Below are positions 19,436-28,376 of a stretch of DNA of 64,000 nucleotides, piece by piece. The DNA comes from Sphingomonadaceae bacterium (GTDB taxonomy: Bacteria; Pseudomonadota; Alphaproteobacteria; Sphingomonadales; Sphingomonadaceae): assembly GCA_947463325.1 (NCBI GenBank), contig CANHQT010000005.1:1-64000 (forward strand), read 5' to 3'. Numbering within the stretch: the first letter of the stretch is position 1; each line of letters starts with the position of its first letter. Position numbers and translations under genes: made by a program. Below the pieces are notes generated by a model that ran no database searches, was not told the origin of the DNA, and worked only from the letters and a program-made list of their open reading frames with translations.

Positions 19436-19815
19436 TGGTTGCGGCCAAGCAAGCTGGTGCATTGCGCACCATCGGCGAGCTGGCCGACGAAACTGGCATT
19501 GCCCAGCATGTGCTGCGCTACTGGGAACGCAATGTCCCGGCGCTAAAGCCGTTGCGACGCGCTGGCCGGCGCTATTACCGGCCAGAGGATGCCGCATTGG
19601 TGCGCCGGCTCCATCATCTTGTCTCGGTTGAAGGCTATACGCTGGAGGGTGCGGCGCGCGCGGTTCGCGGGTCCGGTCCCGCGCCTGAGCCCGCTGTCCC
19701 GTTAGCGGCAGCATCGATCATGCAGCCCGCCCCGCCCACTCAGGCCATAGCGCCGGCTGACTGGGATCGGCTTCGCACATTGCGCGACCGGCTGGCGGCA
19801 GCCCTAAACGCCTAA
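19435..19815 (+). CDS. MerR family transcriptional regulator
   Basis: The 126-residue protein has an N-terminal MerR winged helix (RTIGELADETGIAQHVLRYWERNVPALKPLRRAGRRYYR) at residues ~10-50. The C-terminal part is short and Pro/Ala-rich with a final helix (WDRLRTLRDRLAAAL) and no metal-binding cysteines. It belongs to the regulator type that always follows ihfA in these bacteria; its ligand is unknown. The stop overlaps the convergent SixA-like gene by 4 bases. Confidence 0.9.
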   Translation: MVAAKQAGALRTIGELADETGIAQHVLRYWERNVPALKPLRRAGRRYYRPEDAALVRRLHHLVSVEGYTLEGAARAVRGSGPAPEPAVPLAAASIMQPAPPTQAIAPADWDRLRTLRDRLAAALNA

Positions 19816-20357
19816 TCCTCGTCGGGGCCGAGCGCGGCGTCGAGATCGCGCGGTCGAACGAAACCGGTCAGCGCGGCACAACGCGAATCGACATCCGCCC
19901 AATGGTCCACAGCCAATGTCATGATCGCGAGTGCGGCGGTCGGATATTTGATCTCGATCTCATCGCGCAACGGCGAGCTGCCGTCATCGGGCACCAGATC
20001 GAGGATCAGATCCTCCATCCCCGGATTATGGCCTGACATCAGCACATGCGTTGCGCTGTCGGGCAGGTCGCGCAGACAGTCGATCAGTGTTGCCGATGAC
20101 GCCAGATAAATGCGCCGGTCCCAATGGGGTTCGATATCGTCGAGCCCTGCCGCGGGCTGGAACAGATCAAGCGTTTCTGTAACCCGCACTGCTGGCGACG
20201 CGAGGATGAAATCGACATCCATATCCAGCGTCTTGAAATGCCGACCAATCGTCTCTGATGCCTTGCGGCCGCGGGCGTTCAATGGCCGGTCGAAATCGCG
20301 CGCGACGGGGTCGTCCCATCCCGATTTCGCATGCCGCAGCAATGTCAGCCTTTTCAT
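19812..20357 (-). CDS. SixA-like histidine phosphatase
   Basis: The 181-residue protein has the phosphohistidine motif LLRHAKSGWDDP at the start and the second His in VLMSGHNPGMEDL (~110). The RHAKS form, short length and SGHNPG loop are typical of SixA-type phosphatases, which remove phosphate from phosphohistidine proteins. The target is unknown. It lies 45 bases downstream of the helicase gene on the same strand. Confidence 0.87.
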   Translation of the reverse strand: MKRLTLLRHAKSGWDDPVARDFDRPLNARGRKASETIGRHFKTLDMDVDFILASPAVRVTETLDLFQPAAGLDDIEPHWDRRIYLASSATLIDCLRDLPDSATHVLMSGHNPGMEDLILDLVPDDGSSPLRDEIEIKYPTAALAIMTLAVDHWADVDSRCAALTGFVRPRDLDAALGPDED

Positions 20358-20402
20358 CGCGCCCTTGTTTCCTTGTGGTCTCGAATCCGTCGTCCGGCCA
20401 CT

Positions 20403-23123
20403 CTAGTCGGTTACGTTGGCGGGGAAAGAGGCAGCGGGCTCCGGCCAAGGCTGCGCCACCCGTGTGACCGCTTCGGCCAGCGTCACGCGGCGCACCGGCG
20501 TTGCTGGCGGAAAGGCAGTCAGCAACCGGCTCGGAACGGCAGAGGACAAGAGCACGAACCGCCCCCGATCACCCGCGCGGCGGATCAGCCTGCCGAACGC
20601 CTGGGCAAGCCGCGTGCGCACCAGTTCATCGTCATAGGCATTGCCGCCGAACGCCATTCGCCGTGCAGAATGCAGCACGCCAGGTTTCACCCATGGCACC
20701 CCTTCCATCACCACGAGACGCAGCGATTCGCCGGGTACATCGACCCCATCGCGCAATGCATCGGTGCCGAGCAGCGACGCGCGCGGATCATCCCGGAACA
20801 TGTCAACCAGAGTGCCGGTATCGATGGGGTCGACATGCTGGGCATGGATGGGGAGGCCTGCCCGCGCGGCATGGTCGGCGATGCGGGCATGGACCGCCCG
20901 CAGCCGACGGATCGCGGTGAATAGCCCCAGCGTCCCGCCACCCGCTGCTGCAATCAGCCGGGCATAGGCGTCTGACAGGGCGGCAATGTCGCCGCGCTTC
21001 ACGTCGGTGACGATCAACACCTCGCTGTTTGCGGCATAGTCAAAGGGGCTCGCCGCGTGGAACTGCATCGGATCGACAGGCAGATGTGCTGCCCCGCTGC
21101 GACGTACAGCCCGGCCGGGATCACCGAGCGAGAGCGTAGCCGAGGTGACGAGCACACCATGCGCCCGAGACAAGACGGTCTCCGCAAGCGGCAATGTCGG
21201 GTCGAGCCAGCGGCGGTGGATACCGATGTCGACCTCGCGCCCCTCGATCCGGTCGAGTGCCAGCCAGTCAACGAACTGCGGTTCGGCAGGTCCGCCAATC
21301 CGTGCCGAAAGCGCTAGCCAGGCCGAGAGCGTTTCGCGCCGCCAGTTGAGGCTCGATATCGCGCCATCGATCCGCGCTCGTGCCGCAGCGTCGAGCCAGT
21401 CGGGGGGTTCGTCAATCAGCGCTTCGAGCCGCTGGCCCAGTAAGGTGAGCGGGCGCAGCAAAGCATCGAGCGCCACTGCCGCATCGCCTGCGGCATCGAC
21501 CAGCCGGCCGTCGGGTTCGGCCAGCTCCGCTTCGAGGCCATAGCCAGCGTCGCCATCCCGTCGGTCGGACGCGGCATCGCGGGCGTAAACCATCGCGCGC
21601 ACCGCTGCGAGCAACGCTTCGATCTGACCGGCCGGTGTGCCTTCCGCAATCCGTGTCAGCCAGCCATCAGCGGGCAGGGCAAGCGCGGCGATGCGCGCGG
21701 CTTCGATTGCTTCCGCTCCGCCTTCGTCATAGGAGGCGACATCCGCCAACCGCGCGGCGAGCCCGCGCCGCCGGCCGCGGGCTTTGCCCTCTGGGCCGAT
21801 GATCCAGCGCCTCAGCTCGATGGTTTCCGCACCGGTCAGGGCGACGCCGAACATGGCGTCTGCGGCATCATGCAGATGATGCCCTTCGTCGAAGATCATC
21901 CGCGTCGGTGCATGGTCGCCATCCCGCCCGCGCGCGGCATTGACCATCACCAGCGCATGGTTGGCGATGACGATGTCTGCCGCCTGCCCGGCCCGCGCCG
22001 ACCGTTCGATGAAGCAGCGCCGCCAGTGCGGGCAACCGGCATAGATGCATTCGCCGCGCCGGTCGGTGAGTGCGGTCTGGCCGGACCGGCGGAACAGCAT
22101 CGGCAGCCAGCCCGGCATGTCCCCGCCGATCATGTCGCCATCGCGGCTATAGGCCGCCCAGCGCGCCGCCAACCGGGCGAAAATCGCCGCCCTCCCGGCA
22201 AAGCCGCCTTGCAGAGCATCCTCCAGATTGAGGAGGCAGAGATAGTTTTCGCGCCCCTTGCGCACCGCGACCTTGGCACGGTGCATCGCTTCGTCAGGGT
22301 AAAGCCGCCGGGTTTCCCGCGCGAGCTGGCGCTGCAGATTCTTGGTGAAGGTGGAGATGTGGACGGTGCCGCCCGATCCGGCAATCCATTCGGCGGCAGG
22401 CGCGAGATAGGCAAATGTCTTGCCGATGCCTGTGCCGGCCTCCGCTAATAGCACTGCCGGTACGCCTCGCTTTTGCCGGGGCGCGAAGACAGCCGCTACC
22501 GCTTCGGCCATGGCCTGCTGGCCGGGGCGCAGTTCCGCACCTTCGCCAGTCAGGGCGGCAAGACGCGCGGCGGCCGCTTCGGATGAAACGGTAACAGCGC
22601 GTGGTTGCGGGCGCGGCGGCGCTTCCTCCCATTCAGGCAGGCGGGCAAACAGGCTGGGTTCGCCCTTGGCCGGTGCCTTCAGTCGCCGCAGCACCTCACC
22701 CGACCATGGCCAGCGGACCCGGCCCAGCCCTTGCGCCATGTCCCAGGCGCCCTCGCGTTCGGGCCAGTCGGTGCCCAGCGTCGCCAGCAGCTTGCCTGCG
22801 CAGGCGATGAGCAGGCGGGGGACGGCGGCATCACTGCCGTCTCCGGGGTCGATGCCCAGCGCAGCTGCGAGGCCGCGCGGCGTAGGCACCGCAAAGCGCG
22901 CGGGATGGACGAAGGCGAAGAGTTCGAGGAGGTCGAGCCCCGACAGGTCGGGATAGCCCAGCCGCTGTCCGACAATTGGTGCTCCGATCAGAATGACGGG
23001 TGTATCGGCTGCGATCCGCACCGCTTCGCCGCGCCCGATCGCACGCGTTTCCCCGCCTGCATCGGCCATCCACACGCCCGCGTGACTGGCATGGAGCGCC
23101 GGATAGGGCAGGTCGTTGCTCAC
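20403..23123 (-). CDS. DinG/XPD-type Fe-S ATP-dependent DNA helicase
   Basis: The 906-residue protein has Walker A AGTGIGKTFAYLAP near residue 228 and Walker B IFDEGHHLHDAADAMF near 410, giving DEGH in place of the usual DEAH. Between them lie four cysteines (YLCLLN near 294 and GECIYAGCPHWRRC near 356) positioned as the [4Fe-4S] domain of XPD/DinG helicases. The C-terminal motif VI is FGRLIRRAGDRGRFVLL. An N-terminal ~200-residue part precedes the helicase core. It probably unwinds damaged or structured DNA. I chose a GTG at 23123 over TTG six codons upstream. Confidence 0.9.
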   Translation of the reverse strand: MSNDLPYPALHASHAGVWMADAGGETRAIGRGEAVRIAADTPVILIGAPIVGQRLGYPDLSGLDLLELFAFVHPARFAVPTPRGLAAALGIDPGDGSDAAVPRLLIACAGKLLATLGTDWPEREGAWDMAQGLGRVRWPWSGEVLRRLKAPAKGEPSLFARLPEWEEAPPRPQPRAVTVSSEAAAARLAALTGEGAELRPGQQAMAEAVAAVFAPRQKRGVPAVLLAEAGTGIGKTFAYLAPAAEWIAGSGGTVHISTFTKNLQRQLARETRRLYPDEAMHRAKVAVRKGRENYLCLLNLEDALQGGFAGRAAIFARLAARWAAYSRDGDMIGGDMPGWLPMLFRRSGQTALTDRRGECIYAGCPHWRRCFIERSARAGQAADIVIANHALVMVNAARGRDGDHAPTRMIFDEGHHLHDAADAMFGVALTGAETIELRRWIIGPEGKARGRRRGLAARLADVASYDEGGAEAIEAARIAALALPADGWLTRIAEGTPAGQIEALLAAVRAMVYARDAASDRRDGDAGYGLEAELAEPDGRLVDAAGDAAVALDALLRPLTLLGQRLEALIDEPPDWLDAAARARIDGAISSLNWRRETLSAWLALSARIGGPAEPQFVDWLALDRIEGREVDIGIHRRWLDPTLPLAETVLSRAHGVLVTSATLSLGDPGRAVRRSGAAHLPVDPMQFHAASPFDYAANSEVLIVTDVKRGDIAALSDAYARLIAAAGGGTLGLFTAIRRLRAVHARIADHAARAGLPIHAQHVDPIDTGTLVDMFRDDPRASLLGTDALRDGVDVPGESLRLVVMEGVPWVKPGVLHSARRMAFGGNAYDDELVRTRLAQAFGRLIRRAGDRGRFVLLSSAVPSRLLTAFPPATPVRRVTLAEAVTRVAQPWPEPAASFPANVTD

Positions 23124-23213
23124 CGGCCGGGACCGGCGCAATAACAGGGCTTCAAAAGTCCGAGCATTTCAGCCACGGGGCGTAACCGCTTTTTTCCTCC
23201 GGACAAAGAACAA

Positions 23214-24818
23214 ATGGCAAACGATATCGATCCCGCCGCGCTCGCTGAGGCTGCTGCCCGCTCGAAGGCCTGGCCGTTCGAGGAAGCGCGCAAGATCGTG
23301 AAGCGCTGGCCGCAGGGGAAGCCGGCGGAGCTTGGCCCGGTGCTGTTCGAAACCGGCTATGGCCCCTCGGGCCTGCCGCACATCGGCACATTTCAGGAAG
23401 TGCTGCGCACGACCATGGTGCGCCATGCCTATCAGGCGCTGGTACCGGGCGCGGCGACGAGGCTGGTCGCATTCAGCGACGATATGGATGGCCTCAGGAA
23501 AGTGCCGGACAATGTGCCGAACGCGGATATGCTGCGGGAGCATCTCGGCAGGCCATTGACCGCCATTCCCGATCCCTTCGGCACGCATGACAGTTTCGCC
23601 GCGCACAACAATGCCATGCTGCGCGCTTTCCTCGATCGCTTCGGTTTCGATTACGAGTTTGTGAGCTCTACCGAGCAATATCGCTCAGGCGCGTTTGATG
23701 AGGCGCTGCGCAACGTGCTGCGCAACTATGAGGCAATCCAGGCCGTAATGCTGCCGACACTGCGTGCCGAGCGGGCGGCGACCTACTCCCCCGTTCTGCC
23801 GGTCAGCCCGGCCAGCGGTATCGTGCTGCAAGTGCCGATTGAGGTCATCGATGCTGAGGCCGGTCTCGTTCGCTTCAGCGATCCGACCGACGGCGACCGC
23901 ACGGTCGATCATTGCATCTTGTCGGGCGGCGCCAAGCTGCAGTGGAAGCCTGACTGGGGCATGCGCTGGGCGGCGCTGGGCGTCGATTATGAAATGTGCG
24001 GCAAGGATCTGACCGATAGCGTCACGCTCGGCGGCAAGATCGCGCAAATCCTCGGCGGCCGCCGGCCGGAGGGGATGATCTACGAGCTGTTCCTCGATGA
24101 AAATGGCGAGAAGATCTCGAAGTCGAAGGGCAATGGCCTCACCATCGAACAATGGCTGAGTTATGGCACGGAGGAGAGCCTCGCCTTTTACCTCTATCGC
24201 GAACCCAAGTCGGCAAAGTCGCTGCACCCCGGCGTCATCCCGCGCGCGGTGGATGAGTATGAGCAGTTCCGCGCCGCCTATGCCGGGCAGGATGTCGACA
24301 AGCGGCTCGGCAATGCCGTGCACCATATTCACAATGGCGCAGTGCCGGCGGATGGTCCGCCGGTCAGTTTCGGCTTGCTGCTGAATCTCGTCGGCGTGCT
24401 TGGTGGCGGCGCGACGGCGGAGCAGGTGTGGGCCTATCTCGGCAATTATGTGCCGGGGGCGAATGCGGCGAGCCATCCCGCACTCGATGCGCTCATTGGC
24501 CATGCGATTAGCTACAATCGCGATGTGGTTGCGCCCACGCTCCAGCGCCGCATCCCGACTGGCGCCGAAGCTGGAGCGCTCGCGGCGCTCGATGCGGCAC
24601 TCGCAACCTTGGGCGAAAGCGCCAGCGCGGAGGATATCCAGACCGCTGTTTACGAGATCGGCAAGGATGAGGCGCATGGCTTCGCGAGCTTGCGCGACTG
24701 GTTCAAGGCGCTCTACGAAATCCTGCTTGGGTCCGAACAAGGCCCGCGCATGGGCAGCTTCATCGCGCTATACGGTGTGGCCAACACGCGTGCGCTGATC
24801 GCGGAGGCGCTGGGATAG
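23214..24818 (+). CDS. lysK: Class I lysyl-tRNA synthetase
   Basis: The 534-residue protein charges tRNA-Lys. It is the class I (archaeal-type) enzyme with the HIGH-like GYGPSGLPHIGTFQEVLR near residue 45 and the KMSKS-like GEKISKSKGNGLT near residue 300, unlike the class II LysS of most bacteria. Class I LysRS is normal for alphaproteobacteria. DUF3291 follows 11 bases later. Confidence 0.95.
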   Translation: MANDIDPAALAEAAARSKAWPFEEARKIVKRWPQGKPAELGPVLFETGYGPSGLPHIGTFQEVLRTTMVRHAYQALVPGAATRLVAFSDDMDGLRKVPDNVPNADMLREHLGRPLTAIPDPFGTHDSFAAHNNAMLRAFLDRFGFDYEFVSSTEQYRSGAFDEALRNVLRNYEAIQAVMLPTLRAERAATYSPVLPVSPASGIVLQVPIEVIDAEAGLVRFSDPTDGDRTVDHCILSGGAKLQWKPDWGMRWAALGVDYEMCGKDLTDSVTLGGKIAQILGGRRPEGMIYELFLDENGEKISKSKGNGLTIEQWLSYGTEESLAFYLYREPKSAKSLHPGVIPRAVDEYEQFRAAYAGQDVDKRLGNAVHHIHNGAVPADGPPVSFGLLLNLVGVLGGGATAEQVWAYLGNYVPGANAASHPALDALIGHAISYNRDVVAPTLQRRIPTGAEAGALAALDAALATLGESASAEDIQTAVYEIGKDEAHGFASLRDWFKALYEILLGSEQGPRMGSFIALYGVANTRALIAEALG

Positions 24819-24829
24819 GGAGGTAATGT

Positions 24830-25318
24830 ATGACCGCATGGCATGTCGCACAGATCAACATCGCCCGCTTTACCTTGCCCAAGGATGATCCGGCCAACGC
24901 CGGCTTCATGACCGCGCTCGATCCGGTGAACGCGCGGGCCGACACCGCACCTGGCTTCGTCTGGCGGCTGATCGGCGATGGCAATGACGCGATTGCGATC
25001 GATGCTATCCCCGATGATCCCAATGTTGCGGTCAACATGTCGGTTTGGACCAGTATCGGGGCGCTGGCCGACTTCGTTTACCGCGACGCAGAGCATCTCG
25101 CGATCATGCGCCGCCGCCGCGAATGGCTGGATGTGATACGCGTCTATCAGGCGCTGTGGTGGGTGCCCGCTGGCCATGTGCCGACCGTGGCCGAAGGAAT
25201 GGAAAAGTTGGCGGAGCTGGAACGCAACGGCCCGACACCTGCAGCCTTCACCTTCAAGCAGCCGTTCGATGCACCGGACGGTACACCCGCCTTCCCCGTT
25301 CTCGACGAATGCGCCTGA
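24830..25318 (+). CDS. DUF3291 domain protein
   Basis: The 162-residue protein matches the DUF3291 pattern: WHVAQINIARFTLPKDDPANAGFM at the start, APGFVWRL, MSVWTSIGALADFVYRDAEHLAIMRRRREW and WWVPAGHVPTVAEGMEKL. The fold is thought to be ferredoxin-like (dabb/ABM type) and no reaction is known. GGGAGG precedes the ATG. It lies behind lysK in a likely two-gene unit. Confidence 0.87.
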   Translation: MTAWHVAQINIARFTLPKDDPANAGFMTALDPVNARADTAPGFVWRLIGDGNDAIAIDAIPDDPNVAVNMSVWTSIGALADFVYRDAEHLAIMRRRREWLDVIRVYQALWWVPAGHVPTVAEGMEKLAELERNGPTPAAFTFKQPFDAPDGTPAFPVLDECA

Positions 25319-25325
25319 CGCAGGC

Positions 25326-26357
25326 TTACGCCCGCACCACCTGCCGCATTACCTCGGCATAGCCGTCTGCCAGCGTCATTCGGTCCGCATGGCCGCGCTG
25401 GACGAGGAGGTCATGCACGCGGGACAGACGGTAACAGGGCACGCCCATGAACAGATGATGTTCGGCGTGGTAATTGACCCAATAGGGGGCGAGCAGCGCC
25501 CGCTCGGTCAGGCTGGCATGGGTCGTTCGCGCATGGCTGAACGGGTCACCCGGGCCGGTCGCGGTGCAGGCATGTTCGGCGATGTTGCGGATACGCAGCG
25601 CGAACTGGAATGTCGTTGCCAGCGCCACCAGCCACAGCAGGAATGGCGTCCAGCCGTATAGGGTCAGTGACAGGGCGAGCAGGATCGTCTGCACAAGAAG
25701 AAACCGGCCGACTGTGTGGGCAACGGCAATCGCGCCCGCCTCGCTGCCGTCTGGCGGGGCATTGAGCCCGGCTGCGCCCTGACGGTTGAACGGCGTGCCT
25801 GCCGCGCTGTCTTTGCCGCCCGATGCCATTGCGCCACCGCGCAGCATCGCGCCCACGCCGCGCCACGCCAGAACACATTGCGCGCTGCGTTGCTTCAGGA
25901 ATGTCTGGCCGGTCAGATCGCGCAGCACTTTGCGCATCAAGCTGGCACGGCTGGTGGGAAATGGCTTGGATAGGCCCAGGTCCGGATCCTCGGGCTGCTG
26001 GGTGAAACGGTGGTGGGTCAGGTGATAGGTGCGATAGCTTTGGAGGTCGCTGCCCACCGCCGCGCCGGTTGCCCATTCGCCGAGCCAGTTGTTGAAGCTG
26101 CGGTTCGGGTGGAGCAGCCCATGCGCACCTTCGTGCATCAGGATCGCAAGGCCCAACTGGCGACCGCCGATCAGGGCAATCGCCGGCAGCCATGCGATCC
26201 AGTGATCGACCCACAGGGCGGCCGCGATGATGAGGGCAACGCTGCCCCAGCCATGCAGGACGAGCCACCCCCCGCGCCAGCGCGACACACGCGTCAGCGC
26301 GCGCCATTCATCGGCGGCAAAGATGGTGCGCGGATCGACGGCGGCGACACTCGGCAT
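25326..26357 (-). CDS. Fatty acid desaturase family membrane protein
   Basis: The 343-residue membrane protein has three di-iron histidine boxes: HEGAHG (~75), HLTHHRF (~108) and HAEHHLF (~290), separated by pairs of hydrophobic helices. This is the membrane desaturase/hydroxylase superfamily; relatives act on acyl lipids, sphingolipids or carotenoids. There is a 40-residue polar insertion (~165-205). The ATG at 26357 is preferred to TTG two codons earlier. It follows the DUF885 gene by 35 bases. Confidence 0.88.
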   Translation of the reverse strand: MPSVAAVDPRTIFAADEWRALTRVSRWRGGWLVLHGWGSVALIIAAALWVDHWIAWLPAIALIGGRQLGLAILMHEGAHGLLHPNRSFNNWLGEWATGAAVGSDLQSYRTYHLTHHRFTQQPEDPDLGLSKPFPTSRASLMRKVLRDLTGQTFLKQRSAQCVLAWRGVGAMLRGGAMASGGKDSAAGTPFNRQGAAGLNAPPDGSEAGAIAVAHTVGRFLLVQTILLALSLTLYGWTPFLLWLVALATTFQFALRIRNIAEHACTATGPGDPFSHARTTHASLTERALLAPYWVNYHAEHHLFMGVPCYRLSRVHDLLVQRGHADRMTLADGYAEVMRQVVRA

Positions 26358-26392
26358 AGACAAAGCTTAGGCCGGGTGTCGCCGCGCCGCAA

Positions 26393-28258
26393 TCACCCCG
26401 CCGTCGCCAGCTTGTGCGTGATCCACTGGTCGATCTTCGCTTCAAGGATCGACAGCGGCAGAGAACCGGTCATCAGCACCTGTTCGTGGAACTCGCGAAT
26501 GTCGAACCGCGCGCCCAGCCGCTCTTCGGCATTGCGCCGCAGCCGCTGGATGGTGAGCGCGCCGATCTTATAGGCGAGCGCCTGGCTCGGGATGGCGATG
26601 TAGCGCTCGACTTCGGCGGTCGCGTCGGTGCGGCCCATATCGCTGTTGGCGAGCATATATTCGATCGCCTGATCGCGGGTCCAACCCTTGGCATGCAGGC
26701 CGGTGTCGACCACCAGTCGCATCGCGCGCAGCATTTCGTCACTCAATGTGCCGAAGCGCTGATAGGGGTCTTCATACAGGCCCATTTCATAGCCCAGCGT
26801 TTCGGCATAGAGCGCCCAGCCCTCGACATAGGCGGTGTTGCCGCCAAATCGCATGAACGGGGGCAGTCGATCATTTTCCTGCGCCAGGCTGATCTGGAAA
26901 TGGTGCCCCGGTGCGCCTTCGTGGAGATAAAGGGTGGTGATCCCGGGCGTGGTGCGGCTGGGAAGGTCATAGGCGTTGAAATAGAAAATGCCGGGCCGCG
27001 ATCCGTCCGGCGTGCCCGGTTGATAGCTGCCGCCCGCTTCGAACCGCTCGCGGAACGGTTCATAGGGGCGGATTTCCAGCGGTGCGCGCGGCAGCGTGGA
27101 GAAAAAGCGCCCGATCACCCCGTCAACGCGGCGCCCCATTTCATAATAGCGCTCGGTCAGCGCCTCGCGCGTGTCCACCTTGAACTGCGGGTCGGTACGC
27201 AGGTGGTTGAAGAATTCGGCAAGCGTGCCGTTGAAGCCGACTTCGGTCCTGATCTGCTCCATGTCTGCCCGGACGCGGGCGACCTCGCTGAGGCCGAGTT
27301 CATGGATTTCGTCGGGTGTCATGGGCAGCGTGGTGCTCTGCGCAACCAGCAGGCGGTAAAGCTGTTCGCCCCCGCGCATGTGCATGAGGCCGACGCCTTC
27401 GCGTGCGACGGGCAGATATTCGTCGCGCAGGAAATCGCGCAGACGCGTCAGCGCGGGGAAGACTTCGTTGGTCAGCGATGCGCGCAGTTTGGCGGTCTGT
27501 TCGGCCTTCTGTGCATCGGTGAGGCCATCCGGGAAGCGCGTGGCAGGCCCGCAATAGGGCGATTCTTCGAGCGGCTGTGCAAGCTGGGTGTCGAGCTGAC
27601 TGATGACATTGGTGATCGTCAGCCGCGTCTCGACGACGCCCGATGCCATGCCTTCGCGGAACCGTCCGATTGACCGGTCGATCAGCGTCGCGAACTGAGT
27701 GTGGCGCTTCAGATTATTCTCATAATCGTCAACCGAACGGAACGGTGCGCCGCCCTGACCACTCGCGAAATTGGGGTAGAAAGTGTGGACGCCGAAGAAA
27801 TGGTTGATCGGGCGGACGGTCGTCAGCGCGAGGATTTCGGGCTGGAGTCCGCGCAGCGTATCGCGCTGCTGGTATTGGAACACATCATAGGCGAGCTGAT
27901 CGGTGGGATCGAGCGCGGCCCGGTCAATCTGCGCCAGCCGGGCCAGCTCCTCTTCCGCCGCCGCGCGTTCGGCCGCGAAATAGGCATCGGTGATATTGTC
28001 GCCCAGCTGGTCCGCATAGCGCATGTCCCCCCGGAACAGCGCGAACAGCGGATTGCGGCGCAGCTGGCCTTCGTCGCTGTCGCGGAACAGTTGCCACAAG
28101 GCAGCACGCGCCGGATTTTCCTCCGCTGCCGGGGCGGCCGCGGGGGCAGGCGTGGCTGGGGCTTGTGTATGCGCAGTGGCTGCGGTCCCCGAAAGACCGA
28201 GGGGAAGAGCGCAGCCCATCAGCAGGGTGGCGCGCAGCAGCAAAGAACGACTCGTCAT
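26393..28258 (-). CDS. Exported DUF885 metallopeptidase-like protein
   Basis: The 621-residue protein has a signal peptide, a Pro/Ala linker and a DUF885 domain. The signature LYLHEGAPGHHFQISLAQEN near residue 443 contains HEGxPGHH, which resembles a zinc peptidase motif, and AYVEGWALYAETLG supplies a likely third ligand region. The family is thought to contain periplasmic carboxypeptidase-like hydrolases. The ribosome binding site is buried in a perfect hairpin at 28262-28290, so translation may be controlled. Confidence 0.88.
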   Translation of the reverse strand: MTSRSLLLRATLLMGCALPLGLSGTAATAHTQAPATPAPAAAPAAEENPARAALWQLFRDSDEGQLRRNPLFALFRGDMRYADQLGDNITDAYFAAERAAAEEELARLAQIDRAALDPTDQLAYDVFQYQQRDTLRGLQPEILALTTVRPINHFFGVHTFYPNFASGQGGAPFRSVDDYENNLKRHTQFATLIDRSIGRFREGMASGVVETRLTITNVISQLDTQLAQPLEESPYCGPATRFPDGLTDAQKAEQTAKLRASLTNEVFPALTRLRDFLRDEYLPVAREGVGLMHMRGGEQLYRLLVAQSTTLPMTPDEIHELGLSEVARVRADMEQIRTEVGFNGTLAEFFNHLRTDPQFKVDTREALTERYYEMGRRVDGVIGRFFSTLPRAPLEIRPYEPFRERFEAGGSYQPGTPDGSRPGIFYFNAYDLPSRTTPGITTLYLHEGAPGHHFQISLAQENDRLPPFMRFGGNTAYVEGWALYAETLGYEMGLYEDPYQRFGTLSDEMLRAMRLVVDTGLHAKGWTRDQAIEYMLANSDMGRTDATAEVERYIAIPSQALAYKIGALTIQRLRRNAEERLGARFDIREFHEQVLMTGSLPLSILEAKIDQWITHKLATAG

Positions 28259-28261
28259 GAA

Positions 28262-28290
28262 AACTCTCCCGTGAGGATGACGGGAGAGTT
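28262..28290 (-). promoter_or_regulatory. Hairpin masking the ribosome binding site of the DUF885 gene
   Basis: AACTCTCCCGT and ACGGGAGAGTT form a perfect 11-bp stem with a 7-base loop directly before the DUF885 start. The 3' arm contains GGGAG, the only Shine-Dalgarno candidate, followed by AGTTTTC and ATG. The stem with TTTT also resembles an intrinsic terminator for the amidohydrolase gene upstream. Confidence 0.65.
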
Positions 28291-28376
28291 AGTCGAGTAA
28301 GTCACCTTGCACAAGCGTCAAGCATACCTGACAGCACTGGTGGCGTGTCGGGCTAGAGCCGTTCTCCTGGCAGCCC

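Noticed and set aside
23685-24740. 351-codon minus-strand frame opposite lysK
   Set aside because: Antisense of a conserved class I LysRS with no features of its own.
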